From Capronia americana (taxonomy: Eukaryota; Ascomycota; Eurotiomycetes; Chaetothyriales; Herpotrichiellaceae), in NCBI GenBank assembly GCA_016110215.1, contig JADWQD010000003.1, positions 2,666,001 through 2,730,000 of the forward strand: 64,000 nt of DNA. The letters are read 5' to 3'. Of the stretch, positions 10,919 through 22,414 are shown piece after piece. The notes beneath the pieces are model-generated. The model did not search any database, was not told the DNA's origin, and worked only from the letters and a program-made list of their open reading frames with translations. The translations under genes were made by a program, and so were the position numbers. Position 1 is the stretch's first letter, and every line of letters starts with the position of its first letter.

Positions 10919-11844
10919 CCCTCCACCGAATGGCCCAGTTGCCTTTGGCGAAGCTGGGTTCGACGACTGAACCATTCATGAGAGCTTCACACTTCCGCCG
11001 CATCTCTGATTCCGAGCGATTCTTGTTAGTGTCAGTTCGGCTTTCTACTGTCGTTGCTGTAGCATGTTGTCTTTGGCTATCCTGGCTCGAAGAATCGACC
11101 ACGAATCCGAAAATGACGCCCCTTCTAGCCGCTCTTCGGACCATTTCACGATGTTCGGCACGCTGCTGTCCCTCCAATCGCTTCTCAAGCTCTTCAGGAG
11201 TCTCGGATTGCCGCTCAGCCCAGCCCTTCTCTCCTCCGATACTGCCGTTGACATCAGACGCTAGCTGTGATGGCCGTACTAGCGGACGAACGCGCTGAGG
11301 CGTAACCTCTACCAGCGACGCGTCCTGGTCGGAGCTGGTATCATGGTCGTCTTCCATGTCGACGCTTTTCCATTCACCGTCCTCACCCAGAGCTCGACTT
11401 GCTCGGTTCTTCTTTCGTCCAAATGTTTTGGTTGGATCATGTCTGCTGCCAAATACGACTTCCTCAATCTCGTCGCACGTTACGATGATCCGGCGATCTC
11501 CCTTTGCCAATTTGGGTTTGGCTGTAGTTTTCTCGACACCGTATCCTGGTTCAGCATTGAGAAGCGCCACTATGGCCCGCTCTATCTTCTTGTCCAGAGG
11601 CCCGGGCTTGCGGTTCCGACATCGATCTGAGCAGTATTTGACGGCGTTCGTTGGCTTCTGCTGGTGCTGCTTGCGAGAACCTCGGATACTGTCAACAGCC
11701 CGTTCTGCTTCCCAACTTGTCAGACTCACTTATGACTCTACCACACGTTCGACAGTAGGGCACATCGTCGCCCTGTGTCAGATAGAAAGGAGGGGGCACC
11801 GCGGCGTGTTTGCCCGGCCTTGACCAAGAGTCCATCCAACTCAT
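10914..11844 (-). CDS. conserved fungal protein with CxxC / CxxxC zinc-binding pairs
   Basis: Two exons on the minus strand: 11844-11730 and 11680-10914, 293 residues. The N-terminus carries VPYCRTCGRVI; after the intron comes VKYCSDRCRNRKPGPLDKKIE, so the CxxC and CxxxC pairs together make a plausible single zinc site around residues 30-60. A short folded part continues to about residue 115, then the chain is charged and low-complexity (WKSVDMEDDHDTSSDQ, EELEKRLEGQQRAEHREMVRR). The donor is a perfect GTGAGT, but the acceptor that joins the two Cys pairs in frame is CCGAG, which is unusual. I recognise the layout as a conserved filamentous-fungal hypothetical, not a named function. A nucleic-acid role is only a guess from the basic stretch. 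Confidence 0.65.
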
Positions 11845-12299
11845 CTTGGAAGATAATGATTGTCTGGTATGTAAGTGTCCTCCTATAGAGAATAAAGCCC
11901 TGTAACTGCTAGAATGCATGAGCAAATTCCACACCTCTGGCCACAGACAAGCCCAGTTCTGAAGTCAAGGTGAACGAAGAGTGAAGGAAGAATGAACGAC
12001 GTCACTGGCCCAATGACGTTAGCGGTGGATCAGGGCGCCGAAAATGGACGCCGTATTCCGTATTCGCGTCGCAAACCAAAGTCATTCCAGTACGAGGATA
12101 AGGCATCGCTTCTCATCAACCATGTTCGTTCTTCGCCTCAGACAGCTTCTCGAGTTCCGACAAAGCCATGGCACCATGGATTTGTCGTCGAGGTGCCCAG
12201 TCTTCTTCTCTGCATTTTTCCAACGAGATCTAGGGTTTCTTCAGACTGCGCTTAGTAGTTCCAGGGACCAATCTCAAGAGGGTTCACTGGAACGGAAAC
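11845..12299. other. divergent promoter between CxxC protein and Zn(2)Cys6 regulator
   Basis: About 450 bases separating two head-to-head genes. Short open frames only. No clear TATA or palindrome stood out. Confidence 0.4.
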
Positions 12300-13925
12300 A
12301 TGGAGAGGCACCAGCATCAATTCTTCCTCACCACTGCTCTACCTGCAGCTAGTTCCCGGCGCTCACATAGGAAGTCTCGGGCAGGCTGCCTCGCATGTAA
12401 GAAGGGCCACATCAAATGTTCAGAGGAAAAGCCCCATTGCCGAAAATGTTTGTCCAGGGGAAAACTGTGTCAGTATCCAGCAGTGGCCAACTCGGGAAGA
12501 GGTGATAGATTGGAGTCCACCAAGTCCACCAGAGGCCAAAATTCCTCATTAGCACCTGCCATAGCCCTATCAGAGGTCTCGGGGTCGTTCTCTCTCCATG
12601 ACTTCAAGCTGTTCCACCACTTCTTGTCCGTTGCATATCCGCCGCTCCCTTTGGGGAGTAAGACGACGTGGACACGCGACATACCTCAGCTCAGCCACCA
12701 CTTTGACCATCTGATGGGTGCGTTGCTTGCACTGGCAGCTTCCCATTTCAATACCCTGAGCGGCACCGATCGCGATCTCGACACTGCCTTAGCGCACAGA
12801 GGACGTGCGATATGCGGTCTGAGGGAGGCATGCGCCAAAACACATCACTCTGCAGTCGACTATGATGTTATGTTAGCAACGTCTTACGCCCTCACGTTCC
12901 AGTCTGCAGTGAGTCTCCCCTGAAGTCCGTACCATCACTATCGTGGATTTTCCCCATTCTTCACTCTGTCGCGACACAGGTCTCTGATGCTAAAAGTGAG
13001 CCAGCTTCTGCCGTTCGATGCAGTTGATTTTGGCACATTCGTCCGCGGCTGTGCCATGATCACCCAGCGGATCCAAGATGAAGGGCGGCGGACTATGTTC
13101 AACAACCTTTCACGTAGATTGACGGTATGTGCAGGTCAGTCTGCCACCTCGACTAGGCTCAGTATGGCGACCTATTCGCAAGGATCTCATCTCCAAGTGT
13201 TGTTGTCAAAGGGGATCGTGTCACTATGTGCGGCTGAGAAGTTCGTCGGGGATCGCTATCGCGGGTTGAGATTTTTGATTAACCTTCAATCAATCTTCTC
13301 TGGACTTCAGGTATCTCCGAGCACGGGATACAGCCGATTTGTCGACTATTACGCTATCTGGTTCAAGGTCGCACAAGACAGAGAGGTCTTCTCCGGTCAC
13401 TCAGCAGACGCCGAGTCACAACTGCTTTGGGTATTTTTCATTGCTCTCCAGCTTTTTACCACGCTGCTCGTGGATGATGTATGCAGCTTTGAAACACACC
13501 GACAGCGCCCTGAAGGACTCAATTATTCAACGGCCACACATAAAATGGTAGGGCTGATGGAGTGGCTCTACGCAGTCGAAGCGATGGCGCCTTCCAATCT
13601 GCACAAGCACTTCACCTGGCCGAGACTCGTTTCAGACGAGGCAATGTCTCATTTCGATATTCCGTCTCTTTCGGAGTCCGGCATCCGGGCGAAGATAGCA
13701 GCCCTTTCCAACTTCTCCTCGCGGTCGCACTTTGTTTTTGGCGACATCTTGGAGCTCTCTGCTAGTCTGGCTAACTGGACTGAGGAACTTTTGGCCTCCG
13801 AGAGTGGCGAGGACGGCTTCGGCAGAAATGAATACTGGCTGTCGAGATCGCCGCAGACGATCGTCGGGGTTCTGGAACAAGACGGGCAGGATAAGTCGAG
13901 CCGGAGAACACTTCATCTCATGTGA
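12300..13925 (+). CDS. Zn(2)Cys6 transcription factor
   Basis: Start at ATG 12300. The binuclear cluster is complete: Cys30, 33, 40, 47, 50 and 57 (spacing 2-6-6-2-6), flanked by basic RRSHRKSR. The region after it (LFHHFLSVAYPPL, LMGALLALAASHF, LATSYALTFQS) is the N-terminal part of the fungal sterol-uptake-control/Upc2-like regulatory domain. A first intron from 12909 to 13004 (GTGAGT...CCAG) joins TFQSA to LLPFDAVDFGTFVRGCA, which matches the family spacing exactly and gives 509 residues. A further unspotted intron near 13125 (GTATGT) is possible because the part between MFNNLSRR and GIVSLCAAEK aligns poorly. Target genes are unknown. It is about 25 kb from the catabolic cluster, so it is not assigned to it. 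Confidence 0.8.
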
Positions 13926-16641
13926 CACCCTTGGGCTCAAGCACACTATCCATCGAAGTCAAGAGTGGATCGTGAAAAATGCTCAACTGCACAGCTGAGA
14001 CACAGCTGCAGCTTTCTCCAGCGCGGGTGGCGATCGACCTGCGGGAAGTCACCGGATATCGAGGTTTCCAGAGGTGCCCTGCAACCAGGCCTAGAACGAG
14101 GATGGAGCCGCACCAAGTCCAATAGGGAGCATACCACCTCCCCGACATCGACCAAGATCTAGACACGGCGTTTGTCTTGTCTGCATCGTAAATGAGAGCT
14201 GAGGTATGATCATCATGCGACTCCTTCCGAGAGTAGGGGTCACGACACAGTATCAGTTGTTTGAGCGGTGGCGTGCTGGAGAACGACACGATCCCGATCG
14301 CCAAGGATCCGGAAGCCAGCCTGAGTAGATTGCCCAGCTAGGAGCGAAACTCCCTTGCTCAAGCAAGCACGTGCTGCAGATCAAGAGGCAACTTCATCCA
14401 TCCTCGGAGCCACTCTCGTGGGCTAGATGCGCCGTCCTCGCTTGACGCCGCCCGCTAGTGGCGTTCTGGTGGTAACCATTTGCTGCTGGTCAGCACAAAG
14501 CGAGCTCTGAGGTGATCGCCACCCCAGAACAATCGAGACTGGTCAGTTGGGCAACGGCGAGACCTTCGACAAGACTGCGAGCGCCGCAAATGCAGGCCAT
14601 ACTTGCCCCAACCGTCAAGATCAGCACAGACTGGGGCCCCGGAACCTCCCAGTGGTATCGAGACCTAGAGTCAGATGCTGCGGTCAGTTCGCGTGGCCAC
14701 CCTCGTCTGATTGCGAAACGGGTGGGTGTCCCTTACGGAGTCAGGCTAACATTCCTGAAGCCAGCAAAACATTTCCGCCAGTAAAAGGTCAAGAAAATAA
14801 CTGAAATTGCAGCAGGATGGACTCCCACGCATTGTGCAGTAAGCATAGGACCAAGGCATGCATGGTTCCGATCGAGCGGCTACTACAGCCACTCGAAGAC
14901 CCCAACGACCAATGTTGCGCCCGTGGTTCGATGCATGTCAAAATATGGAATGAGAATGGCTCGTTCGATGTGGCCGCTGCAATTTCTCCACCTCCTGAGG
15001 GTATTCATTCCGACCGCGGGTCTTGGAGCACCCTTTAGGAGAGGCAAACGCCGAAGACTGCCCCGGACTGCAAGTGAAGGATTCTTGGACGACGCCACGG
15101 CAGTAGTCGAGGGTCAGAATCAACCTGTCGAGGCTGGCGTGCCTTCATGTCAAGGTCGTCGAATGCCAACATGACCACACAAGGCTGAGGTCAAGGTCGC
15201 CAATACGCTTGCGCCATACTTGTGACAACCAAGGGTATCAAGGAGGCCACGCCGAGGATTAGCCACAGCCATGTTGTAGACTTCGCAAGACTTTGGTGTG
15301 GTCGCCTGCGATCAATCTGGGGTTACTGTGATCATTCGATGGTTTGGCGGAGCATCCTAGGAATCTTCCGTGCTCTTGGCACACCGGCTTCGTGGCAGGC
15401 GGGGATCCGCAATGTTGACTTAACAAAGCCGAAGATCAACCTTTGCCTCGGCGCTTGGTTACGGGCCGTCGTGGAAATCCCCCATGCGCCGGTCGATGCA
15501 TTGCACCACATGGTATTCTACGGGGCTAAGGTCATGCTTCAAAGCATAACGATGACAACTTAGACTAAAAACGGCGGCACTGGGTGGAACCGAAGTTTTT
15601 GAGGAGATGAGTGACGGGGAGGAGGTTGGTGCCCCGTGAGTCGCGTGGTTGCGAGGTCGGTCCACCGCTTAATGTTCGGAGGATGACTGGGATGGTCCTC
15701 CTTTCGCTTCCCTCTGCATCCTTTCCCACGGCCCACCAATCAAGGTCCGGGCAGCTGGTCAGGAGGAAATCAGAGCTCGACCTGCGTTTTCTTGGCCCCG
15801 GATTCGACTAACACCTGACGGACCAAGCGCATCTTGTCGGCCCTGTTTGCGTCTCACTTCGATGGCAAAATGGCGAATCACCATACCCGGCCAAGTCGCC
15901 AACACGAGGTAAGGGCGGCCGACTTGAAACTTAATGCGGTAGGCGCAAATGACGACGAGCTGCCGCTTGAACCTCGGTGGCAGCATTATCGCCAAGGCCT
16001 GCCGCTGCACAGCTGCAAGGCTTTAGAAGCTGGCGAATGTGAGGTTCCCAAGGTTAGTCTTCGGCTTCGAGCGGCCGGCCAAGCTTCTTTCCTGCCTTCC
16101 AGATGTCAGCGTTGATAGAGAAGGAGAAGCTAAGCGAAGCCATGGCGCGCTCGTGATTCAGTCCACACTCTCTTCACAGTCAAGGGAGTGGGGAAGGACG
16201 AATGGATGCTCTGCAGCGAGGCTCCATCCACCACCACATCCTCTGGAAACCCCGTGTGGACACTCCGCAGGCAAGGTAAGGAAATAATCTCATGCCCCGG
16301 ATTCAAGTCGGCTAGGATCCTGGGCCCGAGCGTTCGATACTGGCTAGCACCTGAGTGGCAATCATTGGCCCATCTCAGATCCCCCTCCTTTATCGGCTCC
16401 ATGTCGGGAGGCTTTTTCTTACCCAAGGCTAGACACGAGCTATGGTCTGATCACTTTGTATACCCCAGGCCAGGCTAGGAACGGTGGTTGACACAGTATG
16501 GACCTCCGCTGCCATCTGGACAGACTATAGGAAAGAGATTAAATAAGCCTCAGTTTCCTCTTCTCCTTCCACCTTCCAACTGTCAACCCAGACCGGCAAC
16601 ACCTCACGATCTTTTGTGCCAGCCACAACCCAGAGCACAAG
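13926..16641. other. 2.7 kb stretch without an intact gene
   Basis: Many overlapping short frames (up to about 130 codons) occur on both strands, none recognisable. Base composition is like the neighbouring genes rather than AT-rich, so there is no strong sign of RIP. It may be an eroded gene or element that I cannot identify. The last part must hold the promoter of the MFS gene, including an AT-rich box near 16537. Confidence 0.4.
16537..16548 (+). promoter_or_regulatory. possible TATA-type box of the sugar-porter gene
   Basis: The sequence agattaaataag lies about 95 bases upstream of the MFS start and is followed by a CT-rich leader, the usual order in fungal promoters. Position and composition only; no direct evidence. 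Confidence 0.3.
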
Positions 16642-18644
16642 ATGGCCGAGAAGATAGCTGATAGCCATACTGTTGAGCATGCTGGCTCGATCGACAAGGG
16701 CAAGGATGTAAGTCTAGCGACAGCGGCCGATCATGGTCAATTCGCAGCGATGATGGTTTTCTGACACGTCCTCTACCCATGCAGGTCGTCGAGGTCAAAG
16801 AAGTCAAAGGCAGCGAGGCCTACAACGAGGCTCTGCTCCAGGAAGCCGTGCCGCTCACGCACCCACGCACACTGAAGCTGTTCGCATGCCTGCTTATCGG
16901 CTTCTTCTGCCAGACCATGAACGGATACGACACGATGATGTTTGGCGGTCTGCTCAACAACAAGGAGTACTTCCTCAAGCACTTCAACGGAGAAAACAAG
17001 GGTATCTGGGCCGGTCTGATCAGCTCCATGTACCAGATTGGCGGCGTCTCCGCCCTGCCCTTCGTCGGACCAGCCATTGACCAGTGGGGACGACGCTTTG
17101 GCATGTTCAGCGGCAGCATCCTCATCATCATCGGCACCATCATCCAGGGCTTGACCTCGCACAACGCCTCCGAGGGGCTGATGATGGGTGGTCGATTCGT
17201 GCTGGGCTTTGGTGTCACAATTGCCGCTGCAGCCGGCCCCATCTGGATCGTCGAAACCGCTCACCCCAAGTACCGTGGCATCATCACCGGTCTGTGCAAC
17301 ACCACCTGGTTGGCCGGCTCCATTCTGTCTTCTGGAGCCGTCCGTGGCGGTCTCAACATCAAGGGCAACAACTCCTGGCTCATCCCTATCTGGTTGCAGA
17401 TGGTCTTCCCCGGCCTCATCGCCCTGTTCTGCTTCTTCCTGCCCGAGTCGCCTCGATGGCTCTATGCCCACAACAAGCGCGAAAAAGCTCAACGCGTCCT
17501 GACCAAGTGGCATGGGTATGGCAACCCTGACTCCGTCTGGGTCCGACTTCAACTCAACGAGTACGAGGAGTTCATTGAGATGGACGGCTCTGTAAGTCTG
17601 CCCCACCCCCAAGTTTGCATATCAGCAGACTTGAAGTAAAAAGCCGAACTGACTGACCGCCCTATTCAAGGACAAACGCTGGTGGGATTACCGTGCTCTG
17701 TTCAACAAGAGATCGAGCGTCTACCGAACTGCCGTGGCCTGCTGGTTCTCCGCCTTCACGCAATGTAAGTTCCTGAAACCCCCCCCCCCCCCCCCCCCCT
17801 ACAAGAGATTACTTTCTTGAATGTCCACTGATCCCCCCGTGTGTGTGACTTTCAGGGGCTGGCAACAGTGTGCTCTCCTACTTCATGGGTGCGGTGCTCG
17901 ACACGGCCGGCGTCAACGGCTCCATCGGCAAGGCCAACGTGCAGCTGGGCTACTCGGTTGAACAGTTCTGCTTCGCCGTCCTCGGAGCGCACTTCGTGGA
18001 GAAGATTGGGCGTCGCAAGATGATGCTGGCCGGCTTCTTCGGCACCTCCCTCGTCTGGGTCGGCATGACCGCCGCGGCGGGCACGCTCGCCAACTCTCTG
18101 ACCTCGGGCAGCGTGGGGGCCGGCGACGCCGTCTTCAGCAACGAGAACGCCGGCAATGCCGTCCTGACCTTCATCTTCCTCTTCGGCGCCGTCTACTCGT
18201 TCAACCTGACGCCCCTCCAGGCGCTCTACCCGGTCGAGGTCTTCAGCTTCGAACTGCGCGCCAAGGGCATGGCGTTCCAGTCCTTCTTCGTCAACGCCGC
18301 CGGCCTGCTCAACCAGTTCGCCTGGCCCATCGCCATCAAGAAGATCGAGTGGAAGTGCTACATCATCTTCGTGGTCTGGTGTTTCATCCAGGGCTGTCTG
18401 GCGTACCTGTTCTTCCCCGAGACGAGGAAGCGAACTGTAAGTATTATTTTGCAAATCTTCCTCTTTTATTATCATGCCCCCCGGTCTCTATTTGTTCCGA
18501 GCTAACGAACCTCCTCAATAGCTCGAGGAACTCGACAAGATCTTCGAGGCCCCCAACCCCGTCAAGTTCTCCGTGCAGACCAAGACCCTGGCCATCACCG
18601 AGGACAACACCATCGTCGCCGTCGATACCGAGAAGAGTGTCTAA
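16642..18644 (+). CDS. MFS sugar porter, lactose-permease-like
   Basis: Five exons: 16642-16707, 16785-17591, 17671-17764, 17856-18436, 18522-18644; all junctions are GT...AG and keep frame, giving 556 residues. Twelve membrane spans are expected. Signature parts seen: NGYDTMMFGGLLNNKEYF in span 1, GPAIDQWGRRFGMF (the loop 2-3 motif), PESPRWLYAHNKREKA after span 6, GRRKMMLAGFFGTSL after span 8, and YPVEVFSFELRAKGMAFQSF before span 11. The opening and the NKEYFLKHFNG loop place it with fungal Lac12-like/hexose-type proton symporters of the plasma membrane. The substrate (hexose, disaccharide or other polyol) cannot be read from sequence. Intron 3 contains a run of 21 cytosines. Large minus-strand frames here (16773-17612, 17852-18475) are shadows. 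Confidence 0.92.
17779..17799. repeat. poly-C run of 21 inside intron 3 of the MFS gene
   Basis: Uninterrupted C from 17779 to 17799, between the donor at 17765 and the acceptor ending at 17855. The exact length is likely to vary between isolates and sequencing runs. Confidence 0.9.
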
Positions 18645-18878
18645 GATGTCTAAGTGTAAGGGGAAGGTGTCAAGATTCCTTCAATTCGGGCCGAAAGTAC
18701 TGTAGATGGGTGCGGAGAGAGCCACAAGCCGGCCGCTTCACGGCGGTCCCAAGTCGCCATGTCTCTCCGCCTTGTATTCCTCCTCAATCAACTACTTATT
18801 ACTTACTACTTACTACTGCCACTTGGACGGATGGGAAGGGGTCGTCTGCGCAATGTAGTGTGTGAGATGACGGGCATG

Positions 18879-18907
18879 GACAGACAGACAGACAGACAGA
18901 CAGACAG
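18879..18907. repeat. tetranucleotide microsatellite (GACA)7
   Basis: Seven full copies of gaca plus one base, without interruption, downstream of the MFS gene. Confidence 0.9.
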
Positions 18908-18943
18908 TTGGTTCAAATGCCAAGTATACATAATATATACCTT

Positions 18944-19025
18944 GCTATACTTATGCTATGCTATGCTATGCTATACTCATGCTACGCTAAGCTATACTTA
19001 TGCTATGCTATACTCATGCTATGCG
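18944..19025. repeat. degenerate pentanucleotide repeat (CTATG/CTATA)n
   Basis: About 80 bases made of ctatg units with variants ctata, ctcatg and ctacg. The imperfect copies suggest an old, decaying satellite. Confidence 0.8.
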
Positions 19026-19646
19026 ATAATATATTATTGTGGTCCAGAGCACTGTACGTCTCTCGCACAGTTCCTTCGATCTCGGAATAGCCCCTTTTAT
19101 GGGCAAATGTGGTGTGTGGTGTGCCAGGAATATTCAAACTTAGAATCATCGTCCTGCTTTCAAGGAGCATTAATAATGTTATAATTAAATGGAATAATCT
19201 GAATCTTCAGAAAAGCATCCATCGGCGCTGGTGAGAGGACCATCAATCTGCTCTTGGATCATCATCCCTATCAACGAATAGTCGATATTATCTGTGCTTT
19301 GTGAAGTTTAATTCACGCAACTGTAACTGGAACTACACCCACAGCCACGCTCTATTGTATATAATCATACCCACGACCTTCACCTTTCCATCTTCGTCCT
19401 CATTTCGTCTCCACGCTCCTACCGGATACACAACAGCCCCCTGTAGCCCGGCAGAGAATTCCAAAGACCAATCCCAATCCCTTCCGTTCCATCATACCCT
19501 GTCACGCCAATAATCAAGTATTGTCCCCGCTTCCCGGTGGGAGTGCAGTGAAAACTACTCACACAACACGCTGAACCAGTAACCAGAGAGCGAAATAATA
19601 CAAAAAATGAACACCAAACAGTCACGCAGGCCCCGGAATTCGGCAA

Positions 19647-21238
19647 TCACGAGTCCCATTTATCACCGCCGCAGTTGCCAACACAATTGCCTCCGCAGCA
19701 CGAGCCGTCGCATTTCCCGCCGCAGCAGTTTTCATCGCACCCTTTGGGTTTCGAGTCCGAGTTATCGTCATGCTTGTTCGTGTTCTTGTGATGGTCGTCG
19801 TCGTCGTCATAGTGTTTGTGCTTGTGCTTGTGCTCGCTGTCAGGATCGTCATTGTGGTGCTTCTCCTTGTGTTCGTCATCAGGGTCGTCATGCTTGTGCG
19901 TGTGGCCGTCATCGCCGTGTTTAGGATCATGCTCATGTTCATGCTCATGGCCATGGTGGTATTGTGGATGATGGTGAGGATGGTGGGGATGGTGGTGGTG
20001 GTGGTGGTTATGCTCATGCTCATGCTCGTGCTGGTGATCAGGATCGTCGCCATGCTTATGGTTATGGTTATGTTCGTCACCGTTCCCGTCTTCTGGGTCG
20101 TATTTGTCGTCATATTTGTCGTCGTACTCATCGTTATACTTGTCGTCATAATAATCACCATTGCCGTGGCCGTGGTCATGCTCGTGCCCGTGCTCGTGGT
20201 TGTACGGGTGGTCATAATCTTGTCCTTGTCCCTGCTCGTGCTCGGGGTCATACTTGTCATGGTAACCCTGGTTATGCTCGTGGTCGGGATCGGCCTCCTG
20301 CTCGTGCTCCGGTGGCGCATCATAGCCCCAGTTTTGATGCTGCTGCCATGGATCTTTGGCGTCGGAATGCACGTCCTCTGGCTGGTAAGGGTCTTCGTCC
20401 CAGCTCTGAGGTTGTTTCGAGTGTTCGTTGTCTTGGTGCATTCCCCCGGTGCAGTGTGGCTCGCTTTGCTGATGAGGATCGGCGCATGCTGACTGATGCT
20501 GTTGACTAGGGTCGGTGTGGTCCGGCTGGTGCTGTTGGCTGGGATCGACGTAGTCTTGCTGGTTTTGCTGATGGGGATCGGCATAGTCTGGCTGGTGCTG
20601 TTGTGTTGGGTCGGCGCAGTCTGGCTGCTGCTGTTGAGCGGGGTCTGCGTACCCTGCCTGGTGCTGCTGTTGAGTTGGATCCGTGTACGCTGACTGGTGC
20701 TGCTGGGTTTGGTCGATGTACGCCGGGTGGCTTTGTTGATGTGGATCCCCATACATGTGTTGTTGCTCCTGCATTCCCCCGAGCTGAAGTTGTCCTGCTA
20801 CTTGCTCATATTCGTACGCGAGCATCTCCGCTTGATGGTCGTGCGCGGCTTCATACAAGGCTGCCACTGGAGGCATGCCGTGCATGTGAGGCGGCCCACC
20901 TAGATGGGGTTGTCTGCGGAAGCTGCTGTCAGTATCTTTCGTCTCCGAGGTTCGGGAGCATTTCTTGTCTTCGTATTTCGCGTGATACAGGTCTAAGGCG
21001 CGAAAACGCATTACCTTGCCGACTTTCAAGCTCAACAACCGGCAGCGGCTTCGGTAACGGAGTAGACGTACCCGGTGTGATGATTGCCCATGGCCGGTGG
21101 GAACATGGGTTTCTGCTCTCTGTGAACTAACACGACATGTGGTTCCCACTCCTCTAGCGCCCTTTCAGCAAATTCCGGTTGGCCATTGAAGTTATGGTTC
21201 TGGCCCTCGTGCAGCTGCTGCTGTATGAAGGAGTTCAT
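19647..21238 (-). CDS. repetitive Gln/His/Asp-rich protein with Cys-Gly tail
   Basis: Two exons: 21238-21072 and 20925-19647, about 481 residues. The donor is GTACGT; three acceptors (after 20926, 20923 or 20914) all keep frame, so 1-4 residues at the junction are uncertain. The first ~56 residues are ordinary (MNSFIQQQLHEGQNHNFNGQ...). Then come PHLGGPPHMHGMPP and about a dozen near-copies of an 11-12-residue unit of the form YADPTQQHQPD. The middle is almost only His, Asp, Glu, Lys and Tyr (GHEHDHGHGNG, HNHHHHHHPHHPHHHP). The last ~30 residues hold four CCGG- or CxGxC-type clusters (DENCCGGKCDGSCCGG, then NCVGNCGG). No signal peptide. The composition suggests binding of transition metals or hydration/stress function; that is inference. 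A valine-rich plus-strand frame here is a shadow of the His codons. Confidence 0.7.
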
Positions 21239-22414
21239 CTTCTAGAGGGTTCCGATATCGAGAACAGGCTGAAAGACAAGTGATAGTTTATGATCGTACG
21301 GCCGTCATGCTGAGGTGACGGCGACATAGGGACGATTTATTTGTGTGCTGGAGCGCTGTCAGTATCCCGAGTCTATACCAATTTTAGAGTCGACTAACTT
21401 AAGCGCTGCTGGGACTTCATTTATTCATAGCATGACGTTTTCGGGCCCGTCAGCAGTAGCCGTGTTCGTTTGCCTTGTGCGGCTACCGAAGAAGGATCGT
21501 GGAAATGTTCCGACATGGCGGCATTGTCAGCTTGAACAGGGCCTGAGATACCTTAAATGGGACAAAAGGCCTTGGCGATGAGAATAAGCACTGGACTGTT
21601 GCTGTCTTGGAAGTCTTGTCTTTGTGAGCTCTGGTCGCGTCCGGAGGAAGGCAAAGGATTCGTCTACTGAAGGACTGAAGAACGGCCATGTTTGCTCGTA
21701 CCACCGGGCCCCGGGCGACAAAACACCAAAGTAAGTCGATCTCGTTACGCCAGCATAATGGACTTGATGCTACCGAGTTTGTGCATAGCTTCGATCAGGG
21801 AAGCTTGGGCCATTGGTGGTTGTGCCTGCGCCTTGCAAAGAAATGGGTCCGAATCTCACTTGGGGCTGAGGAATGAGCGAAGATGACCGGAAGCAACAAG
21901 TACCAGTTTGCACCACCACCCCTCCCTGTTGATTGGAATAGATGATACGTATCGACCTCTGCGTAGAAGGTCGCTTATCACCGGAGTCACAAGTGTTGCA
22001 GAATTCATTAGTCGGATTCACTGGATTACAGGTCAACGCAAGTTGCAGGGAAATTTCTCTCCGAATCGAATATGGCGGTAGGCGCCGCCGCTTATGGAGG
22101 CTGATTTCCTTCGGTGCTAAGGACCCCTCGTCGCACACTTGACTCCCTTTAGAAATAACGGAATTATCTATCCACCGATAGAATAGATATCTTTACTACC
22201 TTACGTATAGCGCCTAAAGGATATATAGTAAGGATCTTAATAGATTTTCTTATACTTTCTTATAGAAGAGCACCTTCTCTAAAGCGTATATAGTTCTCTT
22301 AAACCGTATCAGCGCTACGCTGGAGATCAGTGTATGCCACCTGCAAAGCGCCATTGATCTGGCCGAATGCCCAGGATTCCCTCTGTTATCCGGAAGCACT
22401 TCGTGTCGCAGTAT
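21239..22414. other. intergenic, AT-rich island in its distal part
   Basis: 1.2 kb between two genes that both lie on the minus strand. It contains the promoter of the His-rich gene (near 21239-21600). From about 22143 to 22320 the sequence turns clearly AT-rich, with several TATA/TAAGGA-like runs. No gene is seen. Confidence 0.45.
22143..22320. other. AT-rich island, possible decayed repeat
   Basis: Compared with flanking sequence, this stretch is markedly richer in A and T and has motifs such as atatatagtaagg and cgtatatagttc. Its boundaries are sharp. In ascomycetes this is how short RIP-altered repeat remnants look, but no transposon coding part or terminal repeat can be recognised. Confidence 0.35.

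Larger units (their letters stand above)
18645..19646. other. intergenic with microsatellites
   Basis: About 1 kb between the convergent MFS and His-rich genes. It holds two microsatellites, annotated separately, and otherwise AT-richer sequence with short frames only. Confidence 0.45.

Noticed and set aside
16773..17612. Acidic 279-codon minus-strand frame opposite the MFS gene
   Set aside because: It crosses exon 2 of a clear transporter and its composition is the complement of that gene's codons.
19770..20492. Valine-rich, membrane-like 240-codon plus-strand frame
   Set aside because: Artefact of reading His/Asp codons of the opposite gene backwards; no conserved sequence.
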